From contig JAMOUT010000007.1 in NCBI GenBank assembly GCA_027061995.1, forward strand, positions 1 through 63,174: a stretch of 63,174 bases of DNA. The letters are read 5' to 3'. The DNA comes from Candidatus Aminicenantota bacterium (GTDB taxonomy: Bacteria; Acidobacteriota; Aminicenantia; JAMOAD01). This document shows, in pieces, positions 8,451-17,739 of the stretch. The notes under the pieces were generated by a model that saw nothing but the letters and a program-made list of their open reading frames with translations, was not told the DNA's origin and ran no database searches. Made by a program: the position numbers and the translations under genes. Position 1 is the stretch's first letter, and every line of letters begins with the position of its first letter.

Positions 8451-9758
8451 CTATTTTTTCCTTACAACAAATTTAATGGGGGTTCCCGTAAAATCATATG
8501 CTTCTCTGAATTTTCTTTCCAAAAATCTTTCGGCGGAAGGTTTTAATTTTTCTTTCCTGCCGGAAAACAGAGCAAACACGGGGGGAGCGATTTTTATTTG
8601 AGTTATATACTTAATCTTCACGGGATTCGAGTTTTCGGTTAGTATGGGTGTTCTATTATGAATCGTAGCAAATAATTTGTTTACCTCAGCGGTTTGTATC
8701 CTTTTCGTATAATTTTCATATACAAAATTTGCCATCTCAAGTATTCTGTTTATATTTTTCCCTGTTTTCGCTGAAACAAATAGTTTCGGGGCAAAATTCA
8801 TAAAATGAAAGGTTTTGTTTATCTCTTTTATAATGTTATTGGGAATCTCTTGCCCTTGAAATATATCCCATTTATTTAGCACCATTACAACAGGTTTCAT
8901 ATTCTCTTTTATCATTCCGGCTATTTGCATATCTTGTCTTGTCCAAGGGGAAGATATATCAAGAACAAAAACAACAACATCTGAGTCCGGGATGGTTTTT
9001 TGAGCTTTAATAATAGCCGCTTTTTCTTTTGAACTTTTTAATTTTGTCAATTTTCTGATTCCGGCGGTATCCATAATAATAATCTGCTTTTTATTGTATG
9101 AAATCTCCTCATCAAGTATATCTCTTGTAGTGTGAGGCTGTGAGCTGACTATAGCCCTTTCTCTGTTTATAATCTTATTCAAAATAGAGGATTTTCCCAC
9201 ATTCGTTTTCCCGACTATAGCTATTTTTAATATTTTGTTCTTAACCTGAGAAGCTTTTTTGTGAGGTATTCTTTTCATTATCTCATCGAAAAGTTCATAT
9301 ATTCTCAAATTATGCTCTGCGGAAATAGGGATTGTTTTTTCCGAAAAGTGAAAATCATTTACTATCTCTTCTATTTTTTCTTCGTTTTCAGTGTCAACTT
9401 TATTTAAAACAATCAATATCTCCACTCCGATTCTCTTTAATATTCTGTATAACTCTTTTTCTATCGGAAGAAGTTCTCTTCTCGAATCAATCAAAAAAAG
9501 GATTAAATCACTATCTTTAACAGACTCTATTACCCTCTCTTTTACTATATTATAAATCTCATTGTTTTCTTCAAAAAAACCACCAGTATCAATCAATTCA
9601 AAAATATTATCCTCGTAAATCACTTTTTCCTTTACCGAATCTCTTGTCATTCCGGCTTGATTATGGACTATTGATTTCTTTTTCCCGCATAATTTATTAA
9701 ACAAGGTTGATTTCCCGACATTGGGAATCCCTACTATAGAAACTTTCGGTATTTTCAT
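8451..9758 (-). CDS. der: Ribosome biogenesis GTPase Der (EngA)
   Basis: Der is the double-GTPase needed for 50S subunit maturation. Both G domains are complete: GIPNVGKSTLFN and DTGG with LNKVD in the first; GKTNVGKSSILN, DTAGI and LNKWD in the second. A C-terminal KH-like domain (from about residue 350) ends with the usual basic tail (FVVRKK). The 435 residues match the normal size. It overlaps the upstream membrane-protein gene by four bases and lies in an operon with regulatory genes and a glycosyltransferase, a housekeeping gene in unusual company. Confidence 0.97.
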   Translation of the reverse strand: MKIPKVSIVGIPNVGKSTLFNKLCGKKKSIVHNQAGMTRDSVKEKVIYEDNIFELIDTGGFFEENNEIYNIVKERVIESVKDSDLILFLIDSRRELLPIEKELYRILKRIGVEILIVLNKVDTENEEKIEEIVNDFHFSEKTIPISAEHNLRIYELFDEIMKRIPHKKASQVKNKILKIAIVGKTNVGKSSILNKIINRERAIVSSQPHTTRDILDEEISYNKKQIIIMDTAGIRKLTKLKSSKEKAAIIKAQKTIPDSDVVVFVLDISSPWTRQDMQIAGMIKENMKPVVMVLNKWDIFQGQEIPNNIIKEINKTFHFMNFAPKLFVSAKTGKNINRILEMANFVYENYTKRIQTAEVNKLFATIHNRTPILTENSNPVKIKYITQIKIAPPVFALFSGRKEKLKPSAERFLERKFREAYDFTGTPIKFVVRKK

Positions 9759-10267
9759 GTTCCTTCCATATTTTTATATTCATTAATTAAGATAAGAGGG
9801 GATATTATATTAGAGACGAAGAATATTGTAAATACAAGGGCAAAAGTCATTATAATCATTATATAGTAGGTGTCTTTCACCATAATAGCGAGGGGGATTG
9901 AAGCAAGAAGTAAAATAAAAAAAGATATTAATCCTAACAGGAGAAGGATTAAATTATTTTTATAATACTCTTTTACATTAAACTTTTCTGAGAAAACCGA
10001 TATTAGTATCTTTTTCCTGTATAAAAAAGATTCGCTCTTTTTTATGTTTAATGAGTCTGATAAAATTTTTTTATTAAAAATTCTATTGATTATGAACCAA
10101 AGCATGAGATAAACAAAAACACCGGTTATTATTAAAAATATGTTTTTCTTTATTTTTATAATAGCAAGTGAAAATAAGGAAAACAATATTATATTAATAG
10201 TAAACTTTATAAAAAGATATTTTACTATCTTTAAGTATATATTAAATGTATCTTTATGAAATTTCAC
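9755..10267 (-). CDS. Small integral membrane protein of unknown function
   Basis: The 170-residue protein is not recognised. It has four strongly hydrophobic stretches (about 20-42, 45-62, 104-126 and 132-160), separated by a lysine-rich loop (~63-103), so it is probably a four-helix inner-membrane protein. It starts inside the last 14 bases of the NtrX-like gene and ends over the der start, making it a coupled member of the operon. A role linked to the NtrY/NtrX pair is possible by position only. Confidence 0.6.
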   Translation of the reverse strand: MKFHKDTFNIYLKIVKYLFIKFTINIILFSLFSLAIIKIKKNIFLIITGVFVYLMLWFIINRIFNKKILSDSLNIKKSESFLYRKKILISVFSEKFNVKEYYKNNLILLLLGLISFFILLLASIPLAIMVKDTYYIMIIMTFALVFTIFFVSNIISPLILINEYKNMEGT

Positions 10268-11627
10268 TTTTAATATCTATCTGGAGCTCTTTTAATTTAT
10301 CTGATAAAAAATCTTTTTCAACTTTAAGCTCTTTTGCTGTTTTTTCAATATTGCATCCATTCTTTTTTAGTCTGTATCTGAAAAACTCTTTTTCAAAATT
10401 ATTTATAGCTTCTTTATAACTATTATAATTATATGTAACTATCTCTTCTTTATTAATCTCCCCCTGAAGTAAAAATTGTTTTATGTCCCTCTCGCAAATC
10501 TCCTCTTTTTGCACCAATATCATCAATCTTTCTATGATATTTTTTAATTCGGTTACATTCCCATACCAATGATAATCCACTAATAGTCTCATGGCATTAT
10601 CATTAATATATTTTCTCTCGATTCCGTATTCATCCGAAAAATAATCAATAAAAAATTCCGAAAGAAGGGGGATGTCCTCTTTTCTGCTTCTTAAAGGTGG
10701 AACTTCGATGGGGATAACTCCGAGAATATCGAACAGATCCCTTCTGAATTTATTATTTAAAACCAGTTTCTGTAAATCCTGAGTAGTGGAGGTGATGATT
10801 CTTATATCAATTTCCATGGGATTTATTCCCCCTATGGGTGTTATTTTTTTTTCGTCAAGAGCCATGAAAAGATTAGCCTGTCCCTTTAGGTTCAAAGATT
10901 CTATCTTCTCAAAAAATACAGTTCCATTATCGGCAAGCCCGAGTTTGCCTATCTTATCATTGATTGCATAAGGGAAAACCCCTTTAACATAACCGAATAA
11001 CTCTTCGTCGGTTAGTTCTTCGGGAATAGCGGCAAAATTGATTTTCACAAATTTTTCATCTCTTCGATTTGAATTTTCATGCAAAAGTTTTGCGATTAAC
11101 TCTTTTCCGGTTCCCTTTTCTCCGAAAATCAGAACATTGCTGTTTGTTTTTGCCACTATTTCAATAGTTTCCTTAAGCTTTCTTATCACATGACTTTCAC
11201 CTATAAACGGGAGCTTGGTTTTGGCATTTTGTTTTAAAAGCAGATTTTCTTTTATCAGCTTTCCTCTTTCAAGACCGTTTTTTATTGATAGTAGTGTTTT
11301 TTCTATGGATAAAGGTTTTTCAAGAAAATCAAAAGCTCCGGCTTTGGTTGCTTCAACAGCCATTTCAATGTTGGAATGACCTGAAATCATTATAACTATA
11401 AGTTCTTTGTATTTTGATTTAATCTCTCTTAAAACTTCGATTCCATCTTTTCCGGGTAAAAGAACATCAAGAATGACTATTGAATACTTTTCGTTTTCTA
11501 TTTTTTTTAATGCTTCTTCACCGTCTATGGCAGTGTCTGCTATCCATCCCTCATCTTCAATCACTTGAGATAGTGTTCTTCTGATTCCGGGTTCATCATC
11601 CACGATTAATATCTTGTTTATACTCAT
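10254..11627 (-). CDS. NtrX-like response regulator (receiver-AAA+-Fis HTH) with degenerate sigma-54 contact loop
   Basis: The 457-residue protein has a receiver domain (phosphoacceptor Asp54, conserved Lys104), an NtrC-type AAA+ domain and a C-terminal Fis-type HTH (NGCNIEKTAKELKVEKDFLSDKLKEL). Walker A is intact (GEKGTGKE, 169-176), as are the arginine-rich FRRDL and PPLRSRKEDIP segments. Two key elements are altered. The GAFTGA loop that touches sigma-54 is GVFPYA (216-221). Walker B ends in Glu240-Lys241 instead of Asp-Glu. It may therefore bind DNA and respond to phosphorylation without activating sigma-54 polymerase. It overlaps the kinase gene by four bases, so the two are a cognate pair. 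Confidence 0.9.
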   Translation of the reverse strand: MSINKILIVDDEPGIRRTLSQVIEDEGWIADTAIDGEEALKKIENEKYSIVILDVLLPGKDGIEVLREIKSKYKELIVIMISGHSNIEMAVEATKAGAFDFLEKPLSIEKTLLSIKNGLERGKLIKENLLLKQNAKTKLPFIGESHVIRKLKETIEIVAKTNSNVLIFGEKGTGKELIAKLLHENSNRRDEKFVKINFAAIPEELTDEELFGYVKGVFPYAINDKIGKLGLADNGTVFFEKIESLNLKGQANLFMALDEKKITPIGGINPMEIDIRIITSTTQDLQKLVLNNKFRRDLFDILGVIPIEVPPLRSRKEDIPLLSEFFIDYFSDEYGIERKYINDNAMRLLVDYHWYGNVTELKNIIERLMILVQKEEICERDIKQFLLQGEINKEEIVTYNYNSYKEAINNFEKEFFRYRLKKNGCNIEKTAKELKVEKDFLSDKLKELQIDIKSEIS

Positions 11628-13771
11628 TTTTTAAACTCCATAATAAATTTTGCACCTTTTTTATATGTTTTGTCAAGATAGATAATTCCTCTATGTTCTT
11701 GAATAATTTGATATATTATGGAAAGTCCCAACCCTGAACCTTTCTCTTTTGTTGAAAAATATGGATTAAATATCTTTTGCTGGAGATCCTCGTTAATTCC
11801 CGGTCCTGTATCAGTGACCTCCGCATAAATTTTATCATTTGCTGTATAGGTTTTTATAAATATTTGTCCTTTATCTTCCATTGCTTCGGCTGCATTATTT
11901 AATAAGTTGATAATAACTCTTTTTATTTGCTGTTGATCAAGTAGTATTTCAGGGACGATAGGGTCCAATTCCATTTCAATATCAATATTTTTATGGATTT
12001 CTCTGAAAATATGGACAGTTTCTTCTATAATATAATTTATATTTCCCTCTTTAAATTTCGGGGAAGGTAATCTTGCAAAAGATAAGAAATTTTCAAGTAG
12101 ATTTTTTAAGCCGGAAATCTCGGAAAGTATTGATATGGAAGATTCCTTCGCAATCTGTTTGAATTTTTCATCATCTTTTTCAATGTTTTTTATTATCCTT
12201 TGAGCTGATAGTTTTATCGGGGTTAATGGATTTTTAATTTCATGTGCAACTTTCTCAGCTATCATTTTCCAATCCGATAGTCTTTTTACCCTTATCAATT
12301 CGGTAAGATCATCTATAACAATAATAAGTTCTCCGCTTCCTTCCGAGCCTTTCCTTAAATGGGTTATTTTAAGAGCAATCTCCCTTTTCTCCCCTTCTAT
12401 TTCTATTTGAAGTTGAGTCTCATTGGTTTTAAGTCCCATCTTTTTTATATTAATAATTGTTTCATATATGTTTTCCAAAGAGTGTTCTTTTAAAAGAGAG
12501 CTTAGAGGTTTTCCCATAATATTGTTTTTAGAATCCATTCTTAAAAAATCCGCTGCGGTGGAATTTATCTCAAGAATATCATTTTTTTCGTCTATAACAA
12601 TAATTCCCGCTCTTATATTTTGCAGGATACTTTCCTGAAATTCCTTACCTTTTTGTAATTCTATTCTTTGGTTCTCCTCCTTTTTCCTCATTTTTCCGAT
12701 ATCTTCCACCATTTTATTAAAGGATGTTATAAGTGAATAGAATTCATCGTCAGCCATATATTCTATTCTTGTATCAAAAATACCGGCTGAAATTTTGTTT
12801 GTTGCATTTGTAAGTTTTTCTATAGGAATGGTTATGTCTTTTGCGAGGTGTATCCCGAGCCATGAAGCTGAGAAAATTATAAGAAGTGTAACGAACAAAA
12901 AGATTAATATATAGGTTGTTTTGATAGGGTCTTTTAATTTTTTTAGTTGATTATATTTTCTAAGACTGAAAACCATTTTTCTTAGAGGGGAAAATTGCTC
13001 TTCATTTAAAAATTTACCTGTAATTATAAGGATGTTTATCCCTTTGACATTCTTTGATTTCCCCCCTCTTAAAATCTCTCCGGAACCAAGTTTATCGGTT
13101 CTGAATATCTCTCCGTTTATCACCCCCTTAAGAACAAGTTCATCGGGAATATTTCTATATTCATAAAGCGGGAGTCCGGGGTTTAGTATTGTAACAATCT
13201 CCCGATTATTTTCATAACAACTTACAAGATCAAGATTATACTCTTTTAATTTTTTAATCAAAAAATTACTGAGTATTTGTCTGTCTGTTTCCATATATAT
13301 ATTCTTTTTCACTATATCATTTAGCAATCTATCTGAAAAATGAAGGGTTGATTTTTTGTATTCAAGGAAAATGGAAGTTTTTAATTTCTCCGCATTATTC
13401 ATCATGGATTCTATAGGTCCCTTATACCACTGCTCTATGTTTTTTGAGATTATCCCCGATGCGAAAAAAAATAATAATATTGCGGGAACAATAGAGAATC
13501 CGACAAAAAAAAGGACTAACTTTATCTTGAATTGAGAACCTATGATATTTTGTTTTTTCTCCAATATTAATTTGGCTATATTTCTTGCCAGAACAAAAAA
13601 TGTTATTAAAAATAGTAAAAGCACCACAATTATAAGCGAGAATAGTATAATGGTATCGCCGAAAATCACCGGAGAAATATTTATTGTTTCACTTACCGCA
13701 ATCCAAATTATTAAGATTACAAAAAAAAGTAATAATAAAAAAAGTGATAATATCTTTTTTTTTCTATCCAT
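11624..13771 (-). CDS. NtrY-like membrane sensor histidine kinase
   Basis: From ATG 13771 the product is 715 residues. It has two N-terminal membrane helices, a third near residue 80, and a fourth near 290 that bounds an extracytoplasmic sensor region. HAMP, PAS, HisKA (VAHEIKNPLTPIKLSAQRI) and HATPase domains follow, with N box NLLNNAAEAME, DTGPGI and GSGLGLSI. This is the NtrY architecture, and it sits directly before an NtrX-like regulator. The ATG at 13771 follows a GAGG eight bases upstream; a TTG nine codons earlier (13798) is possible. Its promoter interleaves with that of the divergent chemosensory operon. Confidence 0.92.
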   Translation of the reverse strand: MDRKKKILSLFLLLLFFVILIIWIAVSETINISPVIFGDTIILFSLIIVVLLLFLITFFVLARNIAKLILEKKQNIIGSQFKIKLVLFFVGFSIVPAILLFFFASGIISKNIEQWYKGPIESMMNNAEKLKTSIFLEYKKSTLHFSDRLLNDIVKKNIYMETDRQILSNFLIKKLKEYNLDLVSCYENNREIVTILNPGLPLYEYRNIPDELVLKGVINGEIFRTDKLGSGEILRGGKSKNVKGINILIITGKFLNEEQFSPLRKMVFSLRKYNQLKKLKDPIKTTYILIFLFVTLLIIFSASWLGIHLAKDITIPIEKLTNATNKISAGIFDTRIEYMADDEFYSLITSFNKMVEDIGKMRKKEENQRIELQKGKEFQESILQNIRAGIIVIDEKNDILEINSTAADFLRMDSKNNIMGKPLSSLLKEHSLENIYETIINIKKMGLKTNETQLQIEIEGEKREIALKITHLRKGSEGSGELIIVIDDLTELIRVKRLSDWKMIAEKVAHEIKNPLTPIKLSAQRIIKNIEKDDEKFKQIAKESSISILSEISGLKNLLENFLSFARLPSPKFKEGNINYIIEETVHIFREIHKNIDIEMELDPIVPEILLDQQQIKRVIINLLNNAAEAMEDKGQIFIKTYTANDKIYAEVTDTGPGINEDLQQKIFNPYFSTKEKGSGLGLSIIYQIIQEHRGIIYLDKTYKKGAKFIMEFKK

Positions 13772-13802
13772 TCTATTATCCTCAATTCCCTCGAACAAGA
13801 AA

Positions 13803-13831
13803 ATATTAACATAAACACTTGATTAATGCAA
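13803..13831 (-). promoter_or_regulatory. Predicted sigma-70 promoter of the ntrY-ntrX-der operon
   Basis: On the minus strand, TTGCAT (13831-13826) and TAATAT (13808-13803) are 17 bases apart. The expected transcription start near 13796 lies about 25 bases before the ATG at 13771. The element overlaps the opposing cheW promoter. Confidence 0.5.
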
Positions 13832-13847
13832 TTATTACGGATATAAT
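13819..13847 (+). promoter_or_regulatory. Predicted sigma-70 promoter of the chemosensory operon, leaderless type
   Basis: TTGATT (13819-13824), a 17-base spacer and a perfect TATAAT (13842-13847) lie six bases before the cheW ATG at 13854. The expected start of transcription therefore falls on or next to the start codon, and no SD is present. Confidence 0.7.
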
Positions 13848-13853
13848 TATTTT

Positions 13854-14321
13854 ATGAGCAATGTTATTGAAATACTTCTTGTTCAACTAAATAATAAGAT
13901 AATAGGGATAAATTTGAAAGAAATCAGGGAAGTTATCCCTTATGTTAAGCATTTTCGTATTCCTAAGATTCCACAGCTTTATCTTGGCTTAATTAATGTT
14001 CGTGGTGAGATTTGGATTCTTGTGGATTTTGAGAAACTGCTCTTTAAAAGAGGTGCGAAAATTGATGTAAAGAAAAATAAAATTTTGATAACAAAACATT
14101 ATGACAGACAAATCTCTTTTCTTGTTGATAATGTGGAAGATATATTAGAGCTTACTGTCGGGGAAATTCATAAAATCAAAAAAGAGGGGAAAGGAAAAGA
14201 ATGTTTCATAGGTGAGATCTATTATAAAAAAAAGATTATTCCTATTATAAATTTAAAAGGATTGATTCTAAAGGAGATTAAAGAGCTTGAGGAGATTGAT
14301 TTTAATTATTTTATTGAGTGA
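13854..14321 (+). CDS. cheW: CheW-like chemosensory coupling protein
   Basis: A 155-residue single CheW domain: LLVQLNNKIIGINLKEIREVIPY, a LYLGLINVRGEIWILVD core block and SFLVDNVEDILEL. CheW proteins bridge receptors to the CheA kinase at receptor arrays. The gene opens the operon cheW-MCP-MCP-cheA-cheB-(REC-GGDEF). There is no SD before the ATG, but a consensus -10 lies six bases upstream, so translation is probably from a leaderless mRNA. The distance to the next gene is nine bases, with GGGAGCA as its SD. Confidence 0.9.
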   Translation: MSNVIEILLVQLNNKIIGINLKEIREVIPYVKHFRIPKIPQLYLGLINVRGEIWILVDFEKLLFKRGAKIDVKKNKILITKHYDRQISFLVDNVEDILELTVGEIHKIKKEGKGKECFIGEIYYKKKIIPIINLKGLILKEIKELEEIDFNYFIE

Positions 14322-14330
14322 GGGAGCAAG

Positions 14331-15851
14331 ATGGTAGAATTTACCGAAAAATTGATAAAAAAGATGGTTTTAATGACCATGGTAGTCTTTTTCATATTAT
14401 CTTTTGTTTTTTTTAACTTGTATCTGCGAAATCAACAAGAGAGAAAAAACATAAAAATGGTTCAATATTCAATTGATACAATATCCTATATGTTTTCTCA
14501 AGATGAGATAGATCAATTGATAAGGGGAGATTATGATTTTAAGAAAAAATTCTTTTTGGAAAAGATAAATTTGATACTAAAAAGAATCTCCCATGAATTA
14601 CATTTGCATGAAAAAGATATCTTTATTGTCAGAAAGGACAAAAAACAGTATCTTAAAGTGTTTGTGATTGATAGAGCTCCTAATTTAAAAGGGATGGAAA
14701 AAGTTAGGGAAGTCAATAAATATTTATTTAAGAAGTTTAAGAACGCGGATAATAAAGATACGGAGTATTATATTTTTATAAGGAAAATAGGAAAACGGGA
14801 AAAAATTTTGTTTTCCTCCCTGTTTTTTTCAATCATAATAGTGTTAATTTTTCTATTAAGCTTTCTTATTATTAAAAAAATGTTTGATAAGGATATTGCT
14901 TTTTATAATAAAATTGAAGAAATAATAGATAAAAGAGATGATGAAAATATGATATTGGTTAAAGAGGATGATCTTAAATTTATTGTAAAAATTAAGGAAA
15001 TTATTGCCGGCTTATACTTGATAAAAAAGAGGATTTATAAAAGTGTTTATTCTTTGAAAGAGATTGATAAAGAACAGGTTGTTATTATGTTAAATAGCTT
15101 GAAGAAAGAGATATTAGAGAAAAAAAATCGAGAGGAAGAGATTGATTTTTATCTGAAAAAGATAGGAAGTATTGAAAAAGAAAACAAGGAACTGATTAAA
15201 GCTATGGAGATAAATAATAGTCGGGAAAAAGTTGAAGAATTTCTAACAGGGATTAAGACTGTTAATGATTTTATTCAAAAAATAGAGTCTGATTTATCTT
15301 TAATAAATAGTAACTTTTTAAAAACCATGGAATTAATGGTTTCCATAGAAGAACTTGCGGAGAGGAGTCATCTTTTATCCATAAATGCTACAATTGAAGC
15401 TAGCTCTGAAAATGAGAACAAAAGATTCTCCATCGTTGCATCGGAGATCAGAAAGCTATCTAAGGAATCAAAAGAGATTACCAATAAAATAAAAGCGGAT
15501 TTTTCTTATTTAAAAGAATTAATAGGAGAAAAAGCTATTGAAGATATAAAAAATACAAAAAAGATAATGGATGAACTAATTGTTTTTGAAGAGTTTTTTA
15601 ATGGATATTTTGATAAGCAGATAAATATAACCGATAATATTAAGGCTAATGCGAATGATAGCGGATTAATATCAAAAAAAGTTCTAACCTCTCTGAATTT
15701 GATATTAGAAAACATCCCCAGACAAGAGAAAACCATGAATGAGATTTATTCGGTTATAAATTTGTATATAAAATATTATGAGATTATTAAATCGGATCTT
15801 GAGCAAACAAAAAAAATGATTGATGGGGTATTAAAAAATGAAAAAATATGA
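14331..15851 (+). CDS. Methyl-accepting chemotaxis-type receptor with divergent signalling tip
   Basis: The 506-residue protein has one membrane helix at ~13-32, an extracytoplasmic sensor of about 125 residues and a second helix at ~159-180. A charged coiled-coil linker follows, then a C-terminal MCP signalling domain from ~300. The hairpin-tip block reads LLSINATIEASSENENKRFSIVASEIRKLS, recognisably MCP but less canonical than its neighbour. The extracellular part is unrecognised. It is shorter in the adaptation region than typical receptors, which fits the absence of a cheR gene here. Its end overlaps the next receptor gene by 14 bases. Confidence 0.82.
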   Translation: MVEFTEKLIKKMVLMTMVVFFILSFVFFNLYLRNQQERKNIKMVQYSIDTISYMFSQDEIDQLIRGDYDFKKKFFLEKINLILKRISHELHLHEKDIFIVRKDKKQYLKVFVIDRAPNLKGMEKVREVNKYLFKKFKNADNKDTEYYIFIRKIGKREKILFSSLFFSIIIVLIFLLSFLIIKKMFDKDIAFYNKIEEIIDKRDDENMILVKEDDLKFIVKIKEIIAGLYLIKKRIYKSVYSLKEIDKEQVVIMLNSLKKEILEKKNREEEIDFYLKKIGSIEKENKELIKAMEINNSREKVEEFLTGIKTVNDFIQKIESDLSLINSNFLKTMELMVSIEELAERSHLLSINATIEASSENENKRFSIVASEIRKLSKESKEITNKIKADFSYLKELIGEKAIEDIKNTKKIMDELIVFEEFFNGYFDKQINITDNIKANANDSGLISKKVLTSLNLILENIPRQEKTMNEIYSVINLYIKYYEIIKSDLEQTKKMIDGVLKNEKI

Positions 15852-17739
15852 TTTATATATTATCTCTTTTTTTGTGATTTTATTAGTTCTCTGGATAATA
15901 ATGGCTAATGTTTCCAGTCTTAATTATAGCAAAGAGAGTTCTGTTTTGTTTAATAAATACAATGAGTTGGAAAAAGCATATATGGGAAAAATCATGTTTT
16001 TAAACTTAAAGAACAGTATCGATAATAAAGAGGGGGCAAGTAGTTATAATAGGTTATTTATGCAATTTGAAAAAAGCAAACTGCCGGATGTGGTATTATA
16101 TGAAGAGATAAAAGACAAGGTGAAAAAAGGGGAGGATGCAACAAAAGAGTTTAATAAAATATTAAACATATACGGTGAAAGAATAAGAAAAATAAAAAAA
16201 GAGATTCTCCTATTAGAGAAAAAACAGAATACATATAAATATACTTATAATTTTCTTAAGAGATTATTTATATTTTTTCTGGTGGTATTTTTTCTTTATA
16301 TCTTCTATTTTATCAAATTTAAACTTTTAAAAGATATTAGCAATGTAAATAGGATAATTTCAAAATTGGCTAATAGAGAGCTTGATATAGATAATGAGTA
16401 TTTTCATTCCAAAGATAGTTCTCACTACATTCTCGGGAAACTCTTCAGTAAATTAAAGGCTATTATAAATTCTTTTCAAAACTTCATCACCCCGTTAACA
16501 ATAGCGGGAGCAAATTTATCAAACATCTTTATAAACATTCAGGAGTCCACAAAATATCAATCTTCAATAATTAACGAGGAAGCCGCATCTTTGAATCAAG
16601 TAGCATCATCAACAGAGGAGCTTAGTATAACGGCAAAAGAGATTGCCGATATAGCAAAAGACATAGAAAAGAACTCTTCCGATGGGAAAGAGATGGCTCA
16701 ACAAGGGGAAAAAATTATATCGGAAGTTGTTAAATCAGTGTCGAGTGTTAAGGAGGAGATATTAAAAACAGCAAAACAAAATATTGAGATAGTGGAAAAA
16801 TCAAAAAACATTGACAAAATTCTTGAAGTGATGGAGGATATAACAAGTGAAATTCATCTTCTTGCCTTGAATGCTTCAATAGAATCCGCGGGTGCGGGAG
16901 AATACGGAGAAAGGTTTGCTGTTATTGCTCAAGAAATAAGGGAGCTTGCCGACAATTCCAAGGATGTCATAGAAAAGGTTAAGGAAAATATAGAATCTTT
17001 TCACGACTCATTGAATAGTGCTGTTCTATCAATAGATTATAATGCTAAACAGGTTGAAAAGACAACTGATATTGTAAAGGAGTCGGGGAAATATTTTAAG
17101 AAACTTTTCAAATTGATAGATGCGTCCGTTAATTATTCAAAACATATTGCCAATGCTACAATGCAGCAAAAGATATCTTCCGAACAGATAGTGGAGGTTA
17201 TGCGAGAGATAACAGATGTGATAAATTCCTCAGCCAATGAAATTACAAAAATTAATAATAATATGGATAAAATTATGGAAGTTGCCCTATCAATCAATTC
17301 TCTTATTCAAACTTTTAAAACGGATAAAAAAGATAATTTCAGAAATATTATTGAAAATATAGTGAATAACCACTTTATTAAAAATATGGATATGGAAAAA
17401 ATGGAACAGATATTCAGAGAAACATATGAAAAAAACTCATTCTTTGAAGCAATATATTTTGCTGATAGGGAGGGGGTGTTTAGAGTGTTTGTCTGTGATG
17501 AACAATACAAAGAGAAAAGGGAAAAAGTTATGAAAGTTAGTATGTTTGACAGAGAATGGTTTAAAAAAGCTTATGAAGGAAATAAATTTGTCTTTACAAA
17601 GCCATATATATCTTTGTTTTCAGGCAAATTACATTTTACTTTTTCAGCGCCTGTGATTAATAATGGTGAGTTTGTTGGTGCCGTAGGAATAGATGTTAAT
17701 TATAAGAAATGGATAGAATCTAACCCAAATGAATTTTAA
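15838..17739 (+). CDS. Methyl-accepting chemotaxis-type receptor with C-terminal Cache-like sensor
   Basis: The 633-residue receptor has two membrane helices (~5-22 and ~140-160) around a small extracytoplasmic part. A standard MCP signalling domain follows, with tip block LLALNASIESAGAGEYGERFAVIAQEIRELA at ~340-370. After the coiled coil comes an extra domain from ~500 to the end that looks like a single PDC/Cache unit (EAIYFADREGVFRVFV, SMFDREWFKKAYEG, HFTFSAPVINNGEFVGAVGIDV). Cache units normally sit outside the cell at the N terminus; here one would be cytoplasmic. It overlaps cheA by 11 bases. Confidence 0.85.
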   Translation: MKKYDLYIISFFVILLVLWIIMANVSSLNYSKESSVLFNKYNELEKAYMGKIMFLNLKNSIDNKEGASSYNRLFMQFEKSKLPDVVLYEEIKDKVKKGEDATKEFNKILNIYGERIRKIKKEILLLEKKQNTYKYTYNFLKRLFIFFLVVFFLYIFYFIKFKLLKDISNVNRIISKLANRELDIDNEYFHSKDSSHYILGKLFSKLKAIINSFQNFITPLTIAGANLSNIFINIQESTKYQSSIINEEAASLNQVASSTEELSITAKEIADIAKDIEKNSSDGKEMAQQGEKIISEVVKSVSSVKEEILKTAKQNIEIVEKSKNIDKILEVMEDITSEIHLLALNASIESAGAGEYGERFAVIAQEIRELADNSKDVIEKVKENIESFHDSLNSAVLSIDYNAKQVEKTTDIVKESGKYFKKLFKLIDASVNYSKHIANATMQQKISSEQIVEVMREITDVINSSANEITKINNNMDKIMEVALSINSLIQTFKTDKKDNFRNIIENIVNNHFIKNMDMEKMEQIFRETYEKNSFFEAIYFADREGVFRVFVCDEQYKEKREKVMKVSMFDREWFKKAYEGNKFVFTKPYISLFSGKLHFTFSAPVINNGEFVGAVGIDVNYKKWIESNPNEF

